A stretch of 64,000 nucleotides of DNA from Otis tarda. Lineage: Eukaryota; Chordata; Aves; Otidiformes; Otididae. Numbering within the stretch: the first letter of the stretch is position 1; the number at the start of each line of letters is the position of its first letter. Position numbers and translations under genes: made by a program. A model generated the notes under the pieces. That model ran no database searches. It had not been told where the DNA came from and worked only from the letters and a program-made list of their open reading frames with translations. Below are positions 52,156-63,710 of the stretch, one piece after another. The stretch lies in assembly GCA_026413225.1 (NCBI GenBank), contig CM048554.1, forward strand, positions 77,368,463 to 77,432,462, given 5' to 3'.

Positions 52156-55100
52156 ACCAGACAGAGCCTTCAGACTCTGAAATTCACCAGTTAGGGCTTC
52201 ATTTTGCCAGGAGAAGATGCAAATGTGGATCGCTTGTGATCTGGTACAGGCAGCTGGCTCCAAGGCTTGAGGGCTCCTCGGTGCACTGTGGTGACACAGT
52301 GGTGGCTGCCTTTGCACATCTGTGGCACTAGTTGGAAACTGATGGAGATTGGTTAACATTTATGTTGCTATGCAGAGTACAAAGGGGGAATTGGTTGTTC
52401 TAGGTTGTTGACCTAAATTAACTATCAGTGAAGTCAAGACTGCCGAAACCCTTCTTCATAATTCCTGCTTTAAGAAAAGGAACAGGAGCCTGAGTTCCAA
52501 GTGCCCCTCTCCCCCACAGCCAACCACCAACAACACTTAGGGAAACTGGCTTGCTGAATTCAAGTGAACATCTGCCCACTAAAAATCAGAAAACATTTTC
52601 AAGTCCTGTAATGGGCTGAGGGAAGAGCTTACTAAGACAAATTAGGGGGAAAAGAAATCAAGCGATATTCAGTGGTGAGGGAGACACAGAACAAAAATGT
52701 AAGATCTTTTCAAGAATAAAGAAGGCAAAATACATGAAGGAGTATGGGTAGAAGTTTTATTTCAAAAATCTTATGATGCTAGGAAGGGAAGGAGATGAAA
52801 AAGATAAAATATGTAAACGATTTAAAAACAAGTTGGTTAACAGGATATTGCCATTAAACAGCATACTCAATAAAGTTCGTAAAATTAATGTATTTCAGCT
52901 TCACTTATCCCTTATGCGTGTACAGTAGCATGACCCAAGAGAGAAGGAACCACAGAAGTCTTAGTCTCTGACCTTATTAAAAGATAACGGTGGGTAGGTG
53001 TTATTTACTGAGTAACAGATACATGAGTCATGATCATACAGTGAATATTTGGTGCTGTGCTGAAGTCTGCTGCTTTATCCTGTTAATGAAACCACAGTGC
53101 CTATATATGTGTTAGCTAGTTTAAACACCTTCCCCCTGCCTGTAGTTTCTTGTAAAAAAGACTGTATACAGAAGATGAGAATGAGACTTTCCATCACCAC
53201 GATGCTATTTGTTACTCACTGTACATTGTTCCTTTAATGGTGGTTTTATTAACCATGGTGTTGACTTTGACAGGTGAATGGAAAAAAGAACTGTAAAAAT
53301 CCCAGCCCTTCCTGGCTCTGTAACTAAGAGGGTTATTTGGGTGCAGCACAATGACCAGAGCATACAGGATTAACTTGATTTTAGTGTATGCACTTGGCTT
53401 TACAAAAATGTTTCTGTTCGTTGGTTACAAAAACAGTAAAGTCAAATACCAAATTCTGCCCAAATACATTGTCACTGCTTAAGATTATTACTTTGCAGAT
53501 ACTTTGTCACTGCTTAAGATTATTACTTTAATTCTTTAGTTAGTGCTTTTTCGTGTGTAATTTTCCACTAAAGAACTATTTCATTTTTGAGATTCTTAAG
53601 TGTATATATAGATTATTATAGTTGTCGTAAAAATGGAATGGATGCTAGTATATTTTAAATGTATTTATTTTTAAAATGATCCTGAATGTAAGGCTTTACA
53701 GTTAATTACAAATTAATCCTCTCTGTGTTGAAGGGAAACTATTGTTTTGACAATCACAGAGAAAGTGTTCAAATCTTGGGTGTATACTGTTAGCTGCTTT
53801 AACTCAAAGGTTCAATGATAAGAGTTCTTAAAGAATTTTTGATCTGTCAGTTCCATTGTTTTTGTTCACTGCAGTTGCTTCCATTGCTGGAAATTTTAGA
53901 ATAAGAATTTTAGTGGCTAATTTAAGTCTTTGGTCCATTTATGTGAAATATTATGTCTACTATTAACATTTTAAATTATTAAATGGTTCTTTGCATAACC
54001 TGTCATCCTTTGAGAGGGTCAGTCTATTTCTGACGGTTAGCTGATAATGAAAGGGAAACTGATTCAAGTTCTTGTGCTGTTACTGAGAACTTGAGTTTCC
54101 ATCGCAAATATTGCAGAGGAGCATGAAGCTGAAGTACTCTTTTGTTCACAGCAATACAATTGTGCTATTTAATGTTTCTGTGTTATCATATGTTTTGCAA
54201 AATGCTATTATTTCTTTTTAGAGTAGGACTTGAAATTGGGGATTGAAGTAACTTACAAGAACTCTTCCAGAGATCATAGTGGCTAATGTTTCCTTGCTGC
54301 AAGTCTTTAAAGATAACACAAACAACAAAGAGGGCATTCAGGATGGCAGGAAGGAACACTGCAAAGTTAATTTTTAAAAGTTGTATAGGAGATTTACTAT
54401 CAAAACCTACTTTGTTGCCACAGAATTTCATTTCAATATTTTGCCAGTCCTCCTTACCATTTCATACAGTTTTGCGTAGGCTTTGAAATTTGTGTTGAAT
54501 TCTGCATGAGATACTCATCTTCATAATAAGACCTTTAGTAGCAGTGGTACTGTGATGAGACAGACTCCTAGGCACACAAATAGGAAATTTTAATCCAAAA
54601 CAAAATTGTGAAATGTATTTTTTTGAGGTAGAAGTATATTTACAAAGTTTCTGTTAGCTCTTTATTTTTCTCTATATATGTGGTGCCTATATGAGTGTGG
54701 GGTTTCTGCAAAACCTGTATTCCTTCCTTCGGTGTTGCAGCAGCAGGATGTTGCAGCTACTGCAGTGGTTTGTAAGGGCAGATATAAAAGATGTCTTGAA
54801 GTATGCTCAGCAGTTTATCAGAGTTCACCAAAACATACTTGAATGTCAGTGGTCTGTGTAACTTCACTGGGGGAGGGGAGCAAAGAGGAAGAACAGAAGT
54901 CGCACTTGTTTTTCTTGTTGCAGGATGTCTATATAACTTAATTTTACATTTGTCTAGTATTTTCCTACAAGCTGATGTTTCACAGTCCTAGAGTCAATGT
55001 AGCTCCTGTTGACCTTACTGAAAAGTTGGGGTTTTTTTAATTACTGGTGAAGTTAGTGTTTTCTCTTTACTTCCCAGGGTGATATTTACAGCCTGAGGAG

Positions 55101-55429
55101 CTCATAACCAAAGTGATACTTTATAGCAAGCATTTTACAGAGATTTAGGTTGGTTACGCTAGTACTGAACTTGCAGGAACAAGGAGTCAAGAGCAGAAGA
55201 GCAAGAGACAACTTAACATGCTGCTCCCTTTTACACAAAGTAGGCAAGAAAAGTCTGTTAATTCATATTTTTCATGAAATAAGGAGTAAAGCAAAAAAAA
55301 GAAAAGAGCGAAGAACAAGTCTGAGGATCTTGTAAAAGACTAGACGAGGGGGAAAAAGTGTTCACTGAAGTGGTAGATAGTAATTGGCTCAAAAAGGTAG
55401 TGAGCCGATATGTCCTGTTGTTCTGTTTA
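52156..55429. other. Intron 2 between the LTR and an old CR1
   Basis: AT-rich unique sequence with the 35-bp tandem duplication (53464). No genes recognised. Confidence 0.65.
53464..53529. repeat. Tandem duplication, 35-bp period
   Basis: A 31-bp unit (53464-53494, containing TTGTCACTGCTTAAGATTAT) recurs at 53499-53529 with one mismatch. The near-identity implies a recent duplication. Confidence 0.93.
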
Positions 55430-55590
55430 CAGGCTGCCCAAAGAGGTTGTGGAGTCTCCATCCTTGGGGGTATCCAAAAGCCATCTGGACACAGTTCTGG
55501 GCAAACATCTATAGTGGCCCTGCTTGAGCAGAGAGATTGGACCAGATGGCCTCCAGAGGTCCCTTCCAACCTCAGCCGTTCCTGGATTCT
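55430..55590 (+). mobile_element. Old CR1 3' tail
   Basis: CAGGCTGCCCAAAGAGGTTG, TGGAGTCTCCATCCTTGG, CTGGACACAGTTCTGGGCAA and CCAGAGGTCCCTTCCAACCT follow the ORF2 end and 3' UTR of an older CR1 subfamily that differs from the 23041 group. The terminal ATTCTGTGATTCT repeat is decayed to GTTCCTGGATTCT. Sense to PDSS2. Confidence 0.88.
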
Positions 55591-58500
55591 CTTGATTGGA
55601 GAGTGTGGAGCAGGGAGGAGCTGTGTTTCATAATGAACTCTGCTTAAATAATGCACTTAACAGCAGAACTTGTGCCTGTTTGACTGTGACCCATGACACC
55701 TTTTTCATAAGGTCCCCCTGGTACTGTCCAAGCCTCTCTACCACTCTCTTTGGAATTACATTACTGCATGTAGGTTGATTTTTGGAAGGGTAGAAACAAA
55801 AGGATATTAAGGGACATGTGGAGGTCTATACAATGTCATCTCTTGAAACGTGATGTCTGTACGTGGAATCTCTGGACAGTTGGTGATGGTTTGCAGGGAG
55901 TTCTTGCTTAGGGGCGAAGGTCGTGAAAGACAGATGAAGATTTGTTGGCATTTGGTGAAAAAGCGTTCCTTATGCTTAGCCTACTTTCATGTAGAGACTT
56001 ACCATGTTTTTAAAATGTTGACTATTTTCTCAGTACTACCTTGCTATATAAGTAATTTTTGTGGCAACCACTTCTTTGGTGTGTGAACATGGGCTCTGGA
56101 GTAAGAACAGGATGGAAGCAGCAGGAGTTCATAATCCTGTTGCCCTGTTGTTTCTGCTTTTGTACTCTGTAGTATGTTGATGTAAGTCCAGCGTTGCATA
56201 AACATTAATTTTTTGTATTTTGGGATTAGCTGCTTTCAAATACAAAGTTACTTAGTCATGGAATTCTGGTTCTGATTGAGAAAGCTGTATATAGTATTGC
56301 TTTTTAGCCATTTATTAGCAACTTCATAACGGTGGGGGGCTGGTTTGTTGGATGCTTTACGAAGTCGCGTCAGGAACCCTCCTGTTTCTGTATAGCAGCA
56401 GTGTGGACTTCTTAGTTGTGCCTGAGTATTATGGGGTTATCACAAGAAACGTTAAGAGATCTATTGCCTGGGATTTCTGCAATAGCTTTGGTTCTTGTAT
56501 TTTTAGTTTGCTAGAGAGGGTGGAAGAGTGGTATATAAGGTCAGAATTAGACGCAATTTATCTGTCAAATATGGTTCTCTCGTTAGCACAAATAATATGA
56601 ATACCATTTGGAGAACAAACGGATTATAGAAGAAGAAATGAAAACATCCAGATCCTGAGCATTTGGAAAGCACGACACTGATGTATTTGTGTAACCTTTT
56701 CATGAAGAGTGATGCTGAAGTCAAAGAGGGGATTTTGATTTCCTTCATTAAAAGCTGATTAAACGAAGAAATAGGACAGTCGTTGTTTTGCTTCAATAGT
56801 TGGGGGTCACCGAGGCGGGCCTGATCTCCTCAGGATATTAATGCCTGCTTTCAGCTGGGGGAAATGAGCCGTCGCTTGAGTTAGCTGCAGCTTTATGCGC
56901 TCGTCACTAGGGATCCCCATATGTCCTGGGATCTGCGGCAGTCGGAAATGGCAGAGCTCGGCAGCAGGGAGCAGAGGGCTCTTATTGCTATTCATAACAG
57001 GTAGCTCGGCTCAATCTGCCCAGAGCAAGTCTGTTTAATGTTGATCAGCTGTCCATCTGATAAACCGAATTGATATGGACATTTCCTCCAAGGACTGCCC
57101 TGACAATGACAGCAGGAGCATCGGGATGTCTTGTTAGTCTTTTTCTCCGAGCTTGAAATTTTATTAACCCTTTGTTAGAGCTGAGCCAAGCGTGATTTCA
57201 ATTCAGCAGCTGTGGGTTGTGCGAGTTTCTCCCTCACCTCTTTGAAAAACAGCATCAGCCTTCAATTTTGTTGTCTATGTGAGAATGGCTAACTGTTTCG
57301 TTTTCAAATTGTTTTTCTCTGCATGGAGCAAAAATTGTGAATTATAAAGGCAGCTTTTAAAGCAGCTTAGTTTTTTTGTGTGTGACAAAATACGTTAGGA
57401 ACCTCTGTTTATCCCGTCCCCCTAGTTGATCCACCTTTTGCATGCCTGCCCGGGCTGCGTGGCTCTACTGGCTCTTCTCTCTTGCTAACTGGCATGGATC
57501 ACTGGCCCGAAACAATTGGTGCTGGGGCTCTTCACAGGTCAGATATGTTTGGGGTGGAAGGTTACTTCAGAATAATATCGTTCGGGGCAGTTGCAACACA
57601 TCTCTGCTGTCCAAAGGAAGCAGTATTAATTTACTGAGTGCTGCACCAATACTGAGGCAGAATTGAACCTGAGCGTGTATCGGCAGGTGTGTGCGTATGT
57701 GAAGGTATGGAGCAGTTTGGTTACTCAGTGAATCGGTGCTTGGCCACTTGTGAATAAGCACAGGGAGCATAACATGCCTTTGTATGAGGCTGCAATTTAA
57801 TTTGAGCTTTAAGGCCTTTTAGTCCTCTGTCTAGTGGAGGGCACATGTTGTGATTTTGCTCATATATGAATTCTCCATGACATACAAGGAACTACTTGAG
57901 TCAGAAAAGATGTGAATGTGCTGAAGATTTCGTAAGAAGGGGACCTGTGTGTGTCTAGGTTTGCAGCATTAAGAAGATGCTCCAGCGCGTTGCTCTGTTC
58001 CCCCCTCCCCTTGTCCCTGCTCAGTTATTATGTCTGTTCATCTCCCTGTTGTAGTTCTGTGCTAAGGTGACATCTCTGGGCTTCTTGGAGTGACAGTCGT
58101 TAACTATTGGGGGCTGCAGCTGAATTGCAGGAGAAAGGGAGGAGAGTGCTGTGCTAATGACTTTTTCATGCCTTTTCCAAAAATGAAAACAAATAGAGGG
58201 CAAGCCTCTATGGGATAACCTCTGTGGCAAGCCTATCACAGGGATCTGAAACCCCTAAATTCAGGATGTAGCACACTGAGTGTTGGAATAAGAAGTGATT
58301 TGTCCAAATAAAATTGGGTCTGCCTCTTTGCTGGACAATCACTTGTGCTGACTAAAACAAATGAAAGTGAAATATCATTAGCACGCAGTTTTAAAACATT
58401 CAGCAGTTTCTCCTCTCCCCCCTGCACCTTCTCCCCTTGGTATTATTGAACTGCAAGGTATCCTGTTATTAATTTAACTCTAATTTGAGCAGTCATCGAC

Positions 58501-58902
58501 TGCAGCATTCTTACATTTTCGGATCAGCTTGCTTGCGATTCCCTTGCTGGTAAGTCCTTTGTTCCTTCCCAGCAATACTTTCTGCTTGGCATTTTCTTCA
58601 TGTCAGTGTCCCTCAAGCTTCTAGAAGGCAAAACAAAAAAAGAAAGCACCATGAGGACAGTATTGATTACTTAGCTTTATTTTGTGAAAGAATTCAAACA
58701 AAGGACAGCGAGGAATCTGTGGTACCCACAGCATACCTGGAAATACTGACTGATGGTTCTCTGTGCTTAACACCTCCTGACTGTGGCTTCTAGAAGTACA
58801 CAGAAGAGCTACATGATAATTCATAATATATCTGTTTAGCGCATGTGGTTGGTTTTTACCCCCCTAAGAATTTCTATTTTATTTATAACATTAAAAAAAA
58901 AA
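55591..58902. other. Intron 2, last part before the second exon
   Basis: Contains the candidate regulatory block at 56790-57250. The stretch 57400-58250 is less AT-rich than most of the intron and free of recognised repeats. Confidence 0.6.
56790..57250. promoter_or_regulatory. Candidate conserved regulatory block in intron 2
   Basis: Complex, non-repetitive sequence with clearly more CpG (for example 56810-56980 and around 57150-57225) than the AT-rich flanks. It contains E-boxes CATATG (56918-56923) and CAGCTG (57046-57051), a SOX-like CCTTTGTT (57169-57176) and several ATTA cores. No repeat or coding similarity was recognised. The call is by composition only; conservation was not tested. 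Confidence 0.35.
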
Positions 58903-58922
58903 TTTTTTTTCTTTGCTTTCAG
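58903..58922 (+). promoter_or_regulatory. PDSS2: 3' splice site of PDSS2 exon at 58923
   Basis: Eight Ts, CTTTGCTTTC and then AG. The preceding bases form an unusual A9-T8 junction (58892-58910), which could form a small hairpin next to the polypyrimidine tract. Confidence 0.85.
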
Positions 58923-59121
58923 TCAAAGAAGTCTGGCCGAGATTACGGAACTGATCCACACAGCCTTTCTGGTGCATCGTGGCATAGTGAATATTGGTGA
59001 GCTCAAGTCCTGCGATGGCCCACTGAAGGATATGCAGTTTGGAAATAAAATGGCTGTTTTGAGTGGAGATTTTCTTCTAGCAAATGCTTGCACAAGCCTT
59101 GCACAGTTGCAGAATACCAAG
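58923..59121 (+). CDS. PDSS2: PDSS2 internal exon (probably exon 3), degenerate first Asp-rich motif
   Basis: The exon is 199 bp: one base plus 66 codons, ending in phase 0 at AAG|GTAAAA. It starts [18 protein letters not shown] and ends with SLAQLQNTK. The core matches vertebrate PDSS2 as I know it ([35 protein letters not shown]). In catalytic trans-prenyltransferases the helix ending in LIHDD carries the first Asp-rich motif (DDxxD). Here codons 18-23 (58975-58992) read HRGIVN, so the metal-binding aspartates are absent. This is typical of PDSS2/Dlp1-type subunits, which need the PDSS1 partner for catalysis. The following G-N-K-x-A-x-L-S-G-D-F-L block of the isoprenyl synthase fold is intact. 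The acceptor is T8-C-TTTGCTTTCAG. The next exon (beginning VVELLA in human, by memory) is not in the window. Confidence 0.95.
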
Positions 59122-59771
59122 GTAAAAAGAAAAAAATTCCTCTACTGCCAGAGCATGTAACTATTAGTGAATCTTCCAAAGAGAGGCCCTTTAAAAAAAT
59201 CGGCAGTTATGATATGTATGTATATATGGAGCATCCTTTGAAAATCACCATACTTACATTATGGCTGTAGGCAGATTGACATGCAGCTGCTGCTGTGAAC
59301 ATGTTTACCACTGTCCTATAGAATTACTGTGGCGAGGCCTTTAGTATACTTTCTGAAGCACTGTAGTAATGAATGAGTGGTTAATTTGGTGGGTTTAACA
59401 TATATGCAGTTGGCATCCTCCTGACATGTCAGACTACACCACTGCTGGCAGACTGCCAGCTGAAGATGGTTCGTTATTTTGTTTTACTTTGTGCTTTGCA
59501 AAAGGTTTGTCTGTCTTAGGGAATTCTTGGGGGAAAAGGCTTAATTTCTTTGTCTACACAGTGCTCAGGTAACTTTTTCCTCATGATAAAATTGCTTTAT
59601 TAGGCATTTGGATGCCTCTAAGTATTGGATTGTCCTATTAACGTGGATGAACTGGCTTCTAAGGGGCAACCGCAATCCAGCTGCTCAGACAGAATGAAAC
59701 TTTACAGGGAAATGTTTTTCATGACAAACGAACTGTATATATGTATGATCTCAGAAAACAAGTGATGGAGA

Positions 59772-60036
59772 CCTTAAGAGATCATCTCTCTAGTCAGTTC
59801 TTCTTTTCTCCAGGTAGAATCAGCTACACCAAATCATTCTTGACGTGTGTTTGTCTAGCCTGTTCTTAAAACGTTCCACGGTGGAAAGAGATTCCTGGGC
59901 ACCCCTGTGCCAATCTAGTATAAGACCTAACTATGTGTATGGCTGAAGAGCTTAGCATGCCATTCCAGTGGAAACGGAAAATAGTTCTTTTTTGCAGGTG
60001 TACTTTTTGTACATCTGAAGACTGCTGCCATATCGT
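59772..60036 (-). mobile_element. Ancient CR1/L3-like LINE tail (probable)
   Basis: TTTGTCTAGCCTGTTCTTAA, AACGTTCCACGGTGGAAAGAG, CTGTGCCAATCTAGTATA and GTACATCTGAAGACTGCTGCC resemble the inverted 3' half of amniote-age CR1/L3-type LINEs (CTAACCTGTTCTTAAAA...CTCCAATGATGGAGATTCC...GTACATCTGAAGACTGTTATC). It is heavily diverged with unclear boundaries. If the call is right, it predates the bird-specific CR1 copies here. Confidence 0.6.
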
Positions 60037-60406
60037 AATGTAAAATAAATGTTTGTTGTGCATGCAACTGTCAACAATCAACATAGTTTTAATCTTGAGC
60101 TTGATGAGTCTATTGTTTTTAGTTTCTCATGCTAAAGATCCTCGTGATGGTGGTTGAGTATTTCTGTACTGCTTTGATCATAAGTGTGACAGTTTCTCTC
60201 AAAAGTGGTGTCATTTTGTAACACAGAGCTGAGATTCAGGAGGAGAGACAGAAAATTAGATGTCAATCTGCTGAAATAGTGAGTTAAGCCGTTATAGTGA
60301 TAACTGGTAGTAAGTATTTAAAAAAATCTTTTACGTAGTATAAAATTTTAGTTATAACCAAAATGAGGTGCAATTGATTTTAGTGATTATTGTTGATTTG
60401 TATCTG

Positions 60407-60463
60407 TGGGGGTTTTTTGTTTGTTTTTGGGGTTTTTTTTTGTTGTTTGTTTTTTTTTTTTTT
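60407..60463 (+). repeat. G/T-rich simple sequence
   Basis: GGGGGTTTTTTGTTTG then T runs broken by G, ending in T13. Same composition as 13909-13967. Confidence 0.9.
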
Positions 60464-60680
60464 AGTGCTTAGTAAGATTCTCAAGACAGACCACAGACTA
60501 AAGGATTCAACCCTACGTAATTTTTTTTGTTTCAACATAAGAGAAAACTTCTCTAAAATGTAGCACCTATTACTTTGCATTTAGGACATCATTAAGTATT
60601 GCAGCAGCGATGTGTAATCCCTGAAGACTTGCCAGGAAACAAGCCTACAGAGAAATGAAGCACAAGTGCAAAGAATTACT

Positions 60681-60687
<7 letters not shown>

Positions 60688-60710
<23 letters not shown>
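60688..60710 (+). repeat. Poly(T) tract, 23 T
   Basis: Preceded by T7-C. On the minus strand this is a poly(A) run 45 nt after the end of a 168-codon open frame (60756-61262), but no polyadenylation signal lies between them. Confidence 0.95.
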
Positions 60711-60711
<1 letters not shown>

Positions 60712-61289
60712 AAGCAATCATTATACTGCATGTCAGAAAATCCTGCCAAAACATTTTAGCACTTTTTTTTTTCATTTCTCTGACATCTAAATACTTTCAT
60801 AGCTTCTACATACGATAAGTGGGATGCCATTATGGAAACTGATTGACTTAGTAAATTATTCTTTTTCATACGTCTAACCCTACAAGCAAAGTTAGAAAAA
60901 TTGAAGTACTCGCTATAGAAATCTCTTGACAGGTGCAATGATTTAAACATACTGTATTTATTCTTTTGTAAATGATGAATTTTCAAATCTGGCATCTGTT
61001 TTTCAGCAGCGTGAAATAACTGTGACTTTTTTCCTTCATAATGTTTTGTTTTCTTTGATGTAAAAAGTAAAAACCGTAGTCCTGCTTTTTTGCTGGCATT
61101 TATTTGGTAGCTCAGCAAATTGTCTAATGAAACAGGCAGCGTTATATCATACCTGGTACTGACCGTGGCAGGCTGTAACCTCTGTAGACGTGCATAGCTG
61201 TTGTATAGACTAGAATTTAAACTAAAGGAGGTTTTAAAATTAACTGAAACCACTGCCACCAAAATAATGTTATTGTACTGTTAAACTCA

Positions 61290-61520
61290 TGTCTAAGCTT
61301 GTGCACGATGCATTTATCTCTGTGCTTCTCTCGGGGCTGACAATTAGATGTGAAATTCTGTAGTCGTAATGAAATGCAGAGCTATTTTATAATTGCCAAG
61401 GGTAAAATTAGCAAAGTCAATTATTTTCCCTTAGGCTTTTCCCTGTAGATATTAAAAGGCTGCAAGGTAATTGCCGTAGGTAACACTTTGATTTTTAAAT
61501 AACATTTAATATAGGAATTG
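61290..61520. promoter_or_regulatory. Candidate conserved non-coding block in intron 3
   Basis: Complex sequence with GACAATTAGATG, CGTAATGAAATG, GTCAATTATTTTCCC and GGTAATTGCCGTAGG, bounded by simple T-rich DNA. No coding or repeat similarity was seen. Speculative. Confidence 0.25.
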
Positions 61521-62765
61521 TTGTTGTTAATTCATAGTAATTTTCCTCTTCTTGCTGCTTGTAGAATGTAGCTATAATGCTGCTAACAAGATTCAAGGCT
61601 CAGGGTTTGTGGTTTTGGGAGTTTCTTTTAAACTAGTACTCATACTTCTTTATTTGCTGAAGTTATGCAAAAGAAGGGTTTTGGGGGGTGGTTGGTTTGT
61701 TTGGTTGGTTTTTTAATATTTGAGATACAAAGACTCAAGATTTCTTGAAAAGTCAGTTAGGAAGCATCCTGTAAGATGAATTCTGCTGTTATGCTGTTAT
61801 AAAGTAATCTAAAATTTGGGAACTTGAACACATAATATTTCAGAACACAATTCAGAAGAAAGCATTCTCACTTTCTACTTTGTGAAATTATGAGACTTTA
61901 ATTGTTATTACAAAGTTGGTGTTGACTGAGGCTTAAAATAAAGTAATGAAGGGCAGATGAAACTGCATGCTACGTTTTTGTAATCATGGCAAAGTTCTAC
62001 ATTCAGATAATAAAACCTATTTAAAATTAACAGTAATTTTTTCAAAACTCCCTTACAGCTACAAAGCATTAGATTGATCAGATCACGTGTATTAACAGTT
62101 CTTTTATACATTCATGTTAATTTTTTGATCACCTTATATCAACTATCCTCTTTTTTTTGGTCCACTTTGTATTTTGGGCGATGGCTTTTCTTAGCCTGCT
62201 GATTGCGGTGATAAATTATGTTGTTGATTGAAGATAGTAGGATATAACCTTACTTCACAACTGCATCCTGTGGTAGATTGGACATTGCTAATGCATGGAT
62301 TTTAGAAGAGAATTGAGCCCCCAGAGGAATTGGAGTGGGATCTTTTAGTAGCTGGTATATCAGCAGTGGGTTTAAGAATGGTGAGCCTTTGACAATTAAG
62401 GGCATTATTGGTTTTTGCTACTTAAACATCACCACACTAATGCCTGGTAATGTGCTGATTTATTGGATTGGGGTGTGTTTATATGGGATGATGGGGTTGT
62501 TTTGATGGGGTTTTTTTGAGGTTGCAGTGTTTTGATACTAGGATTGTGACGAGATATTTGTTAAAGTCATCATAAACTTGTAGATGTGGGAGAAATGGAA
62601 AAGATTTGTTATCTTGCTTTGCTTAGCCAAGGATGTGGGGTTGAAATTGCTAACAGCAAGTTTTGTTGCTTGAAAGCGCTTCTTTGATTCCAAAATTCTT
62701 TGGATTTCTGCTTAAATAACCTTCACTTGTAATATTTTTAGAGTGGCATTCAGATGCAAACATAG

Positions 62766-63056
62766 CTGTTTAGTAGGGCCTGTTGTGATAGGACAAGGAG
62801 TAATGGTTTTAAAATAGAGGGGGGTAGATTTAGATTGGATATTAGGAAAAAATTTTTTACAGTGCAAGTTATAGAACACTGGAACAGGTTGCCCAGAAAG
62901 GTGGTGGAAGCCCCGTCCCTGGGAACGTTCAAGGCCAGGCTGGATGAGGCTCTGAGCAACCTGATCTAGTTTGGGATGTCCCTGCTCCTTGCAGGGGGGT
63001 TGGACTAGATGACCTTTGAAGGTCCCTTCCAACCCTAACCATTCTATGATTCTATA
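62766..63056 (+). mobile_element. CR1 LINE 3' fragment, sense to PDSS2
   Basis: CTGTTTAGTAGGGCCTGTTG begins the similarity. The ORF2 C-terminus follows (on +: HWNRLPR-like, then [22 protein letters not shown] with a few changes), then the 3' UTR and the tail CCATTCTATGATTCTATA. Same subfamily as 8089 and 23041. It forms an inverted pair with the copy at 63711. Confidence 0.93.
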
Positions 63057-63710
63057 AAAGTAATAAGCATTAATTGGCATTTTTGTCACCTGTCAGCCAG
63101 ATACATAAGGACATTTTAACACGAGTGCTGTGTGAATATTGACCATGGTATTATCAAATAATGTGCTTTTTCAGGGTATATCACAGATAAGTTGGTAGAA
63201 ACCTGTTGCATCATTAAAGCTGGAGCTTCCTAGAGCATCTGAATCATCAGTTGTCTTATGAAACTATGTAGAGGGTGCATAAAAGATGTAATTATGACCA
63301 GCTTTGGTCCTCCTGTACTCCCAAGACAGAGATACATACAACTTAGGAAGGATGAAATTATGCATTTTATTTAGTGCAATGCCTACTGTAATATGCTGAT
63401 GACTAAAGAAAATTACAAAATAGCCTGTAGATGCATTGCTTGCAACTCCATAAGCTGATACAAAGAGAGCCTTCCTATTTAAAAAATACCAACACCAATC
63501 AACCAACCAACCAACCAAAACCCAGCATGTCCAAAACAAAAAATAAACCCCCTAAAAAAAGAAGGGGGGAAAAAAAAGAAAGAAAGAAAAGCCTAGCCTC
63601 CAAAACCTGAAATACATGTAATAGTAGCGTTCTGTATAGTTCTTACTGAAGTCTTAAGAATGACTCTGTTTTTCTCCACTATAATTCAGTGAGCTCTTGT
63701 TGGAATAGAG
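63057..63710. other. Spacer between two inverted CR1 tails
   Basis: About 650 bp of unique AT-rich DNA ending in A/C- and A/G-rich simple sequence. It would form the loop if the flanking CR1 tails pair in RNA. Confidence 0.7.
63496..63592. repeat. (CCAA)n tract followed by A/G-rich sequence
   Basis: Four to five AACC units at 63496-63520, then A-rich sequence with G6 and GAAA repeats to 63592. It lies between the two inverted CR1 tails, so it would sit in the loop of their hairpin. Confidence 0.88.

Larger units (their letters stand above)
33298..58922 (+). other. PDSS2: PDSS2 intron 2 (complete, 25,625 bp)
   Basis: The intron runs from GTACGT at 33298 to TTTGCTTTCAG at 58912-58922. The exon phases on each side fit: two bases before and one base after make a serine codon. 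It holds an old CR1 tail (37990), an ERVL-like solo LTR (51498), a second old CR1 tail (55430), an AT dinucleotide tract (44695) and several long T tracts. No further PDSS2 exon was recognised inside. Confidence 0.9.
60037..62765. other. Intron 3 sequence between CR1 copies
   Basis: T-rich simple repeats, a 168-codon minus-strand open frame judged non-coding, the candidate block at 61290, and GT-rich stretches at 61679-61715 and 62465-62520. Confidence 0.6.

Noticed and set aside
51985..52359. 124-codon minus-strand frame across the LTR end
   Set aside because: It spans the LTR/host boundary and has no resemblance to retroviral or cellular proteins.
60756..61262. 168-codon minus-strand open frame followed by a poly(A)-like run (60710-60688)
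   Set aside because: It looked like a possible retrocopy with a poly(A) tail. It has no recognisable domain, a low-complexity lysine/asparagine/serine-rich composition and no polyadenylation signal between frame and tail. By rough estimate a run of this length is only mildly unusual in 64 kb of AT-rich DNA.
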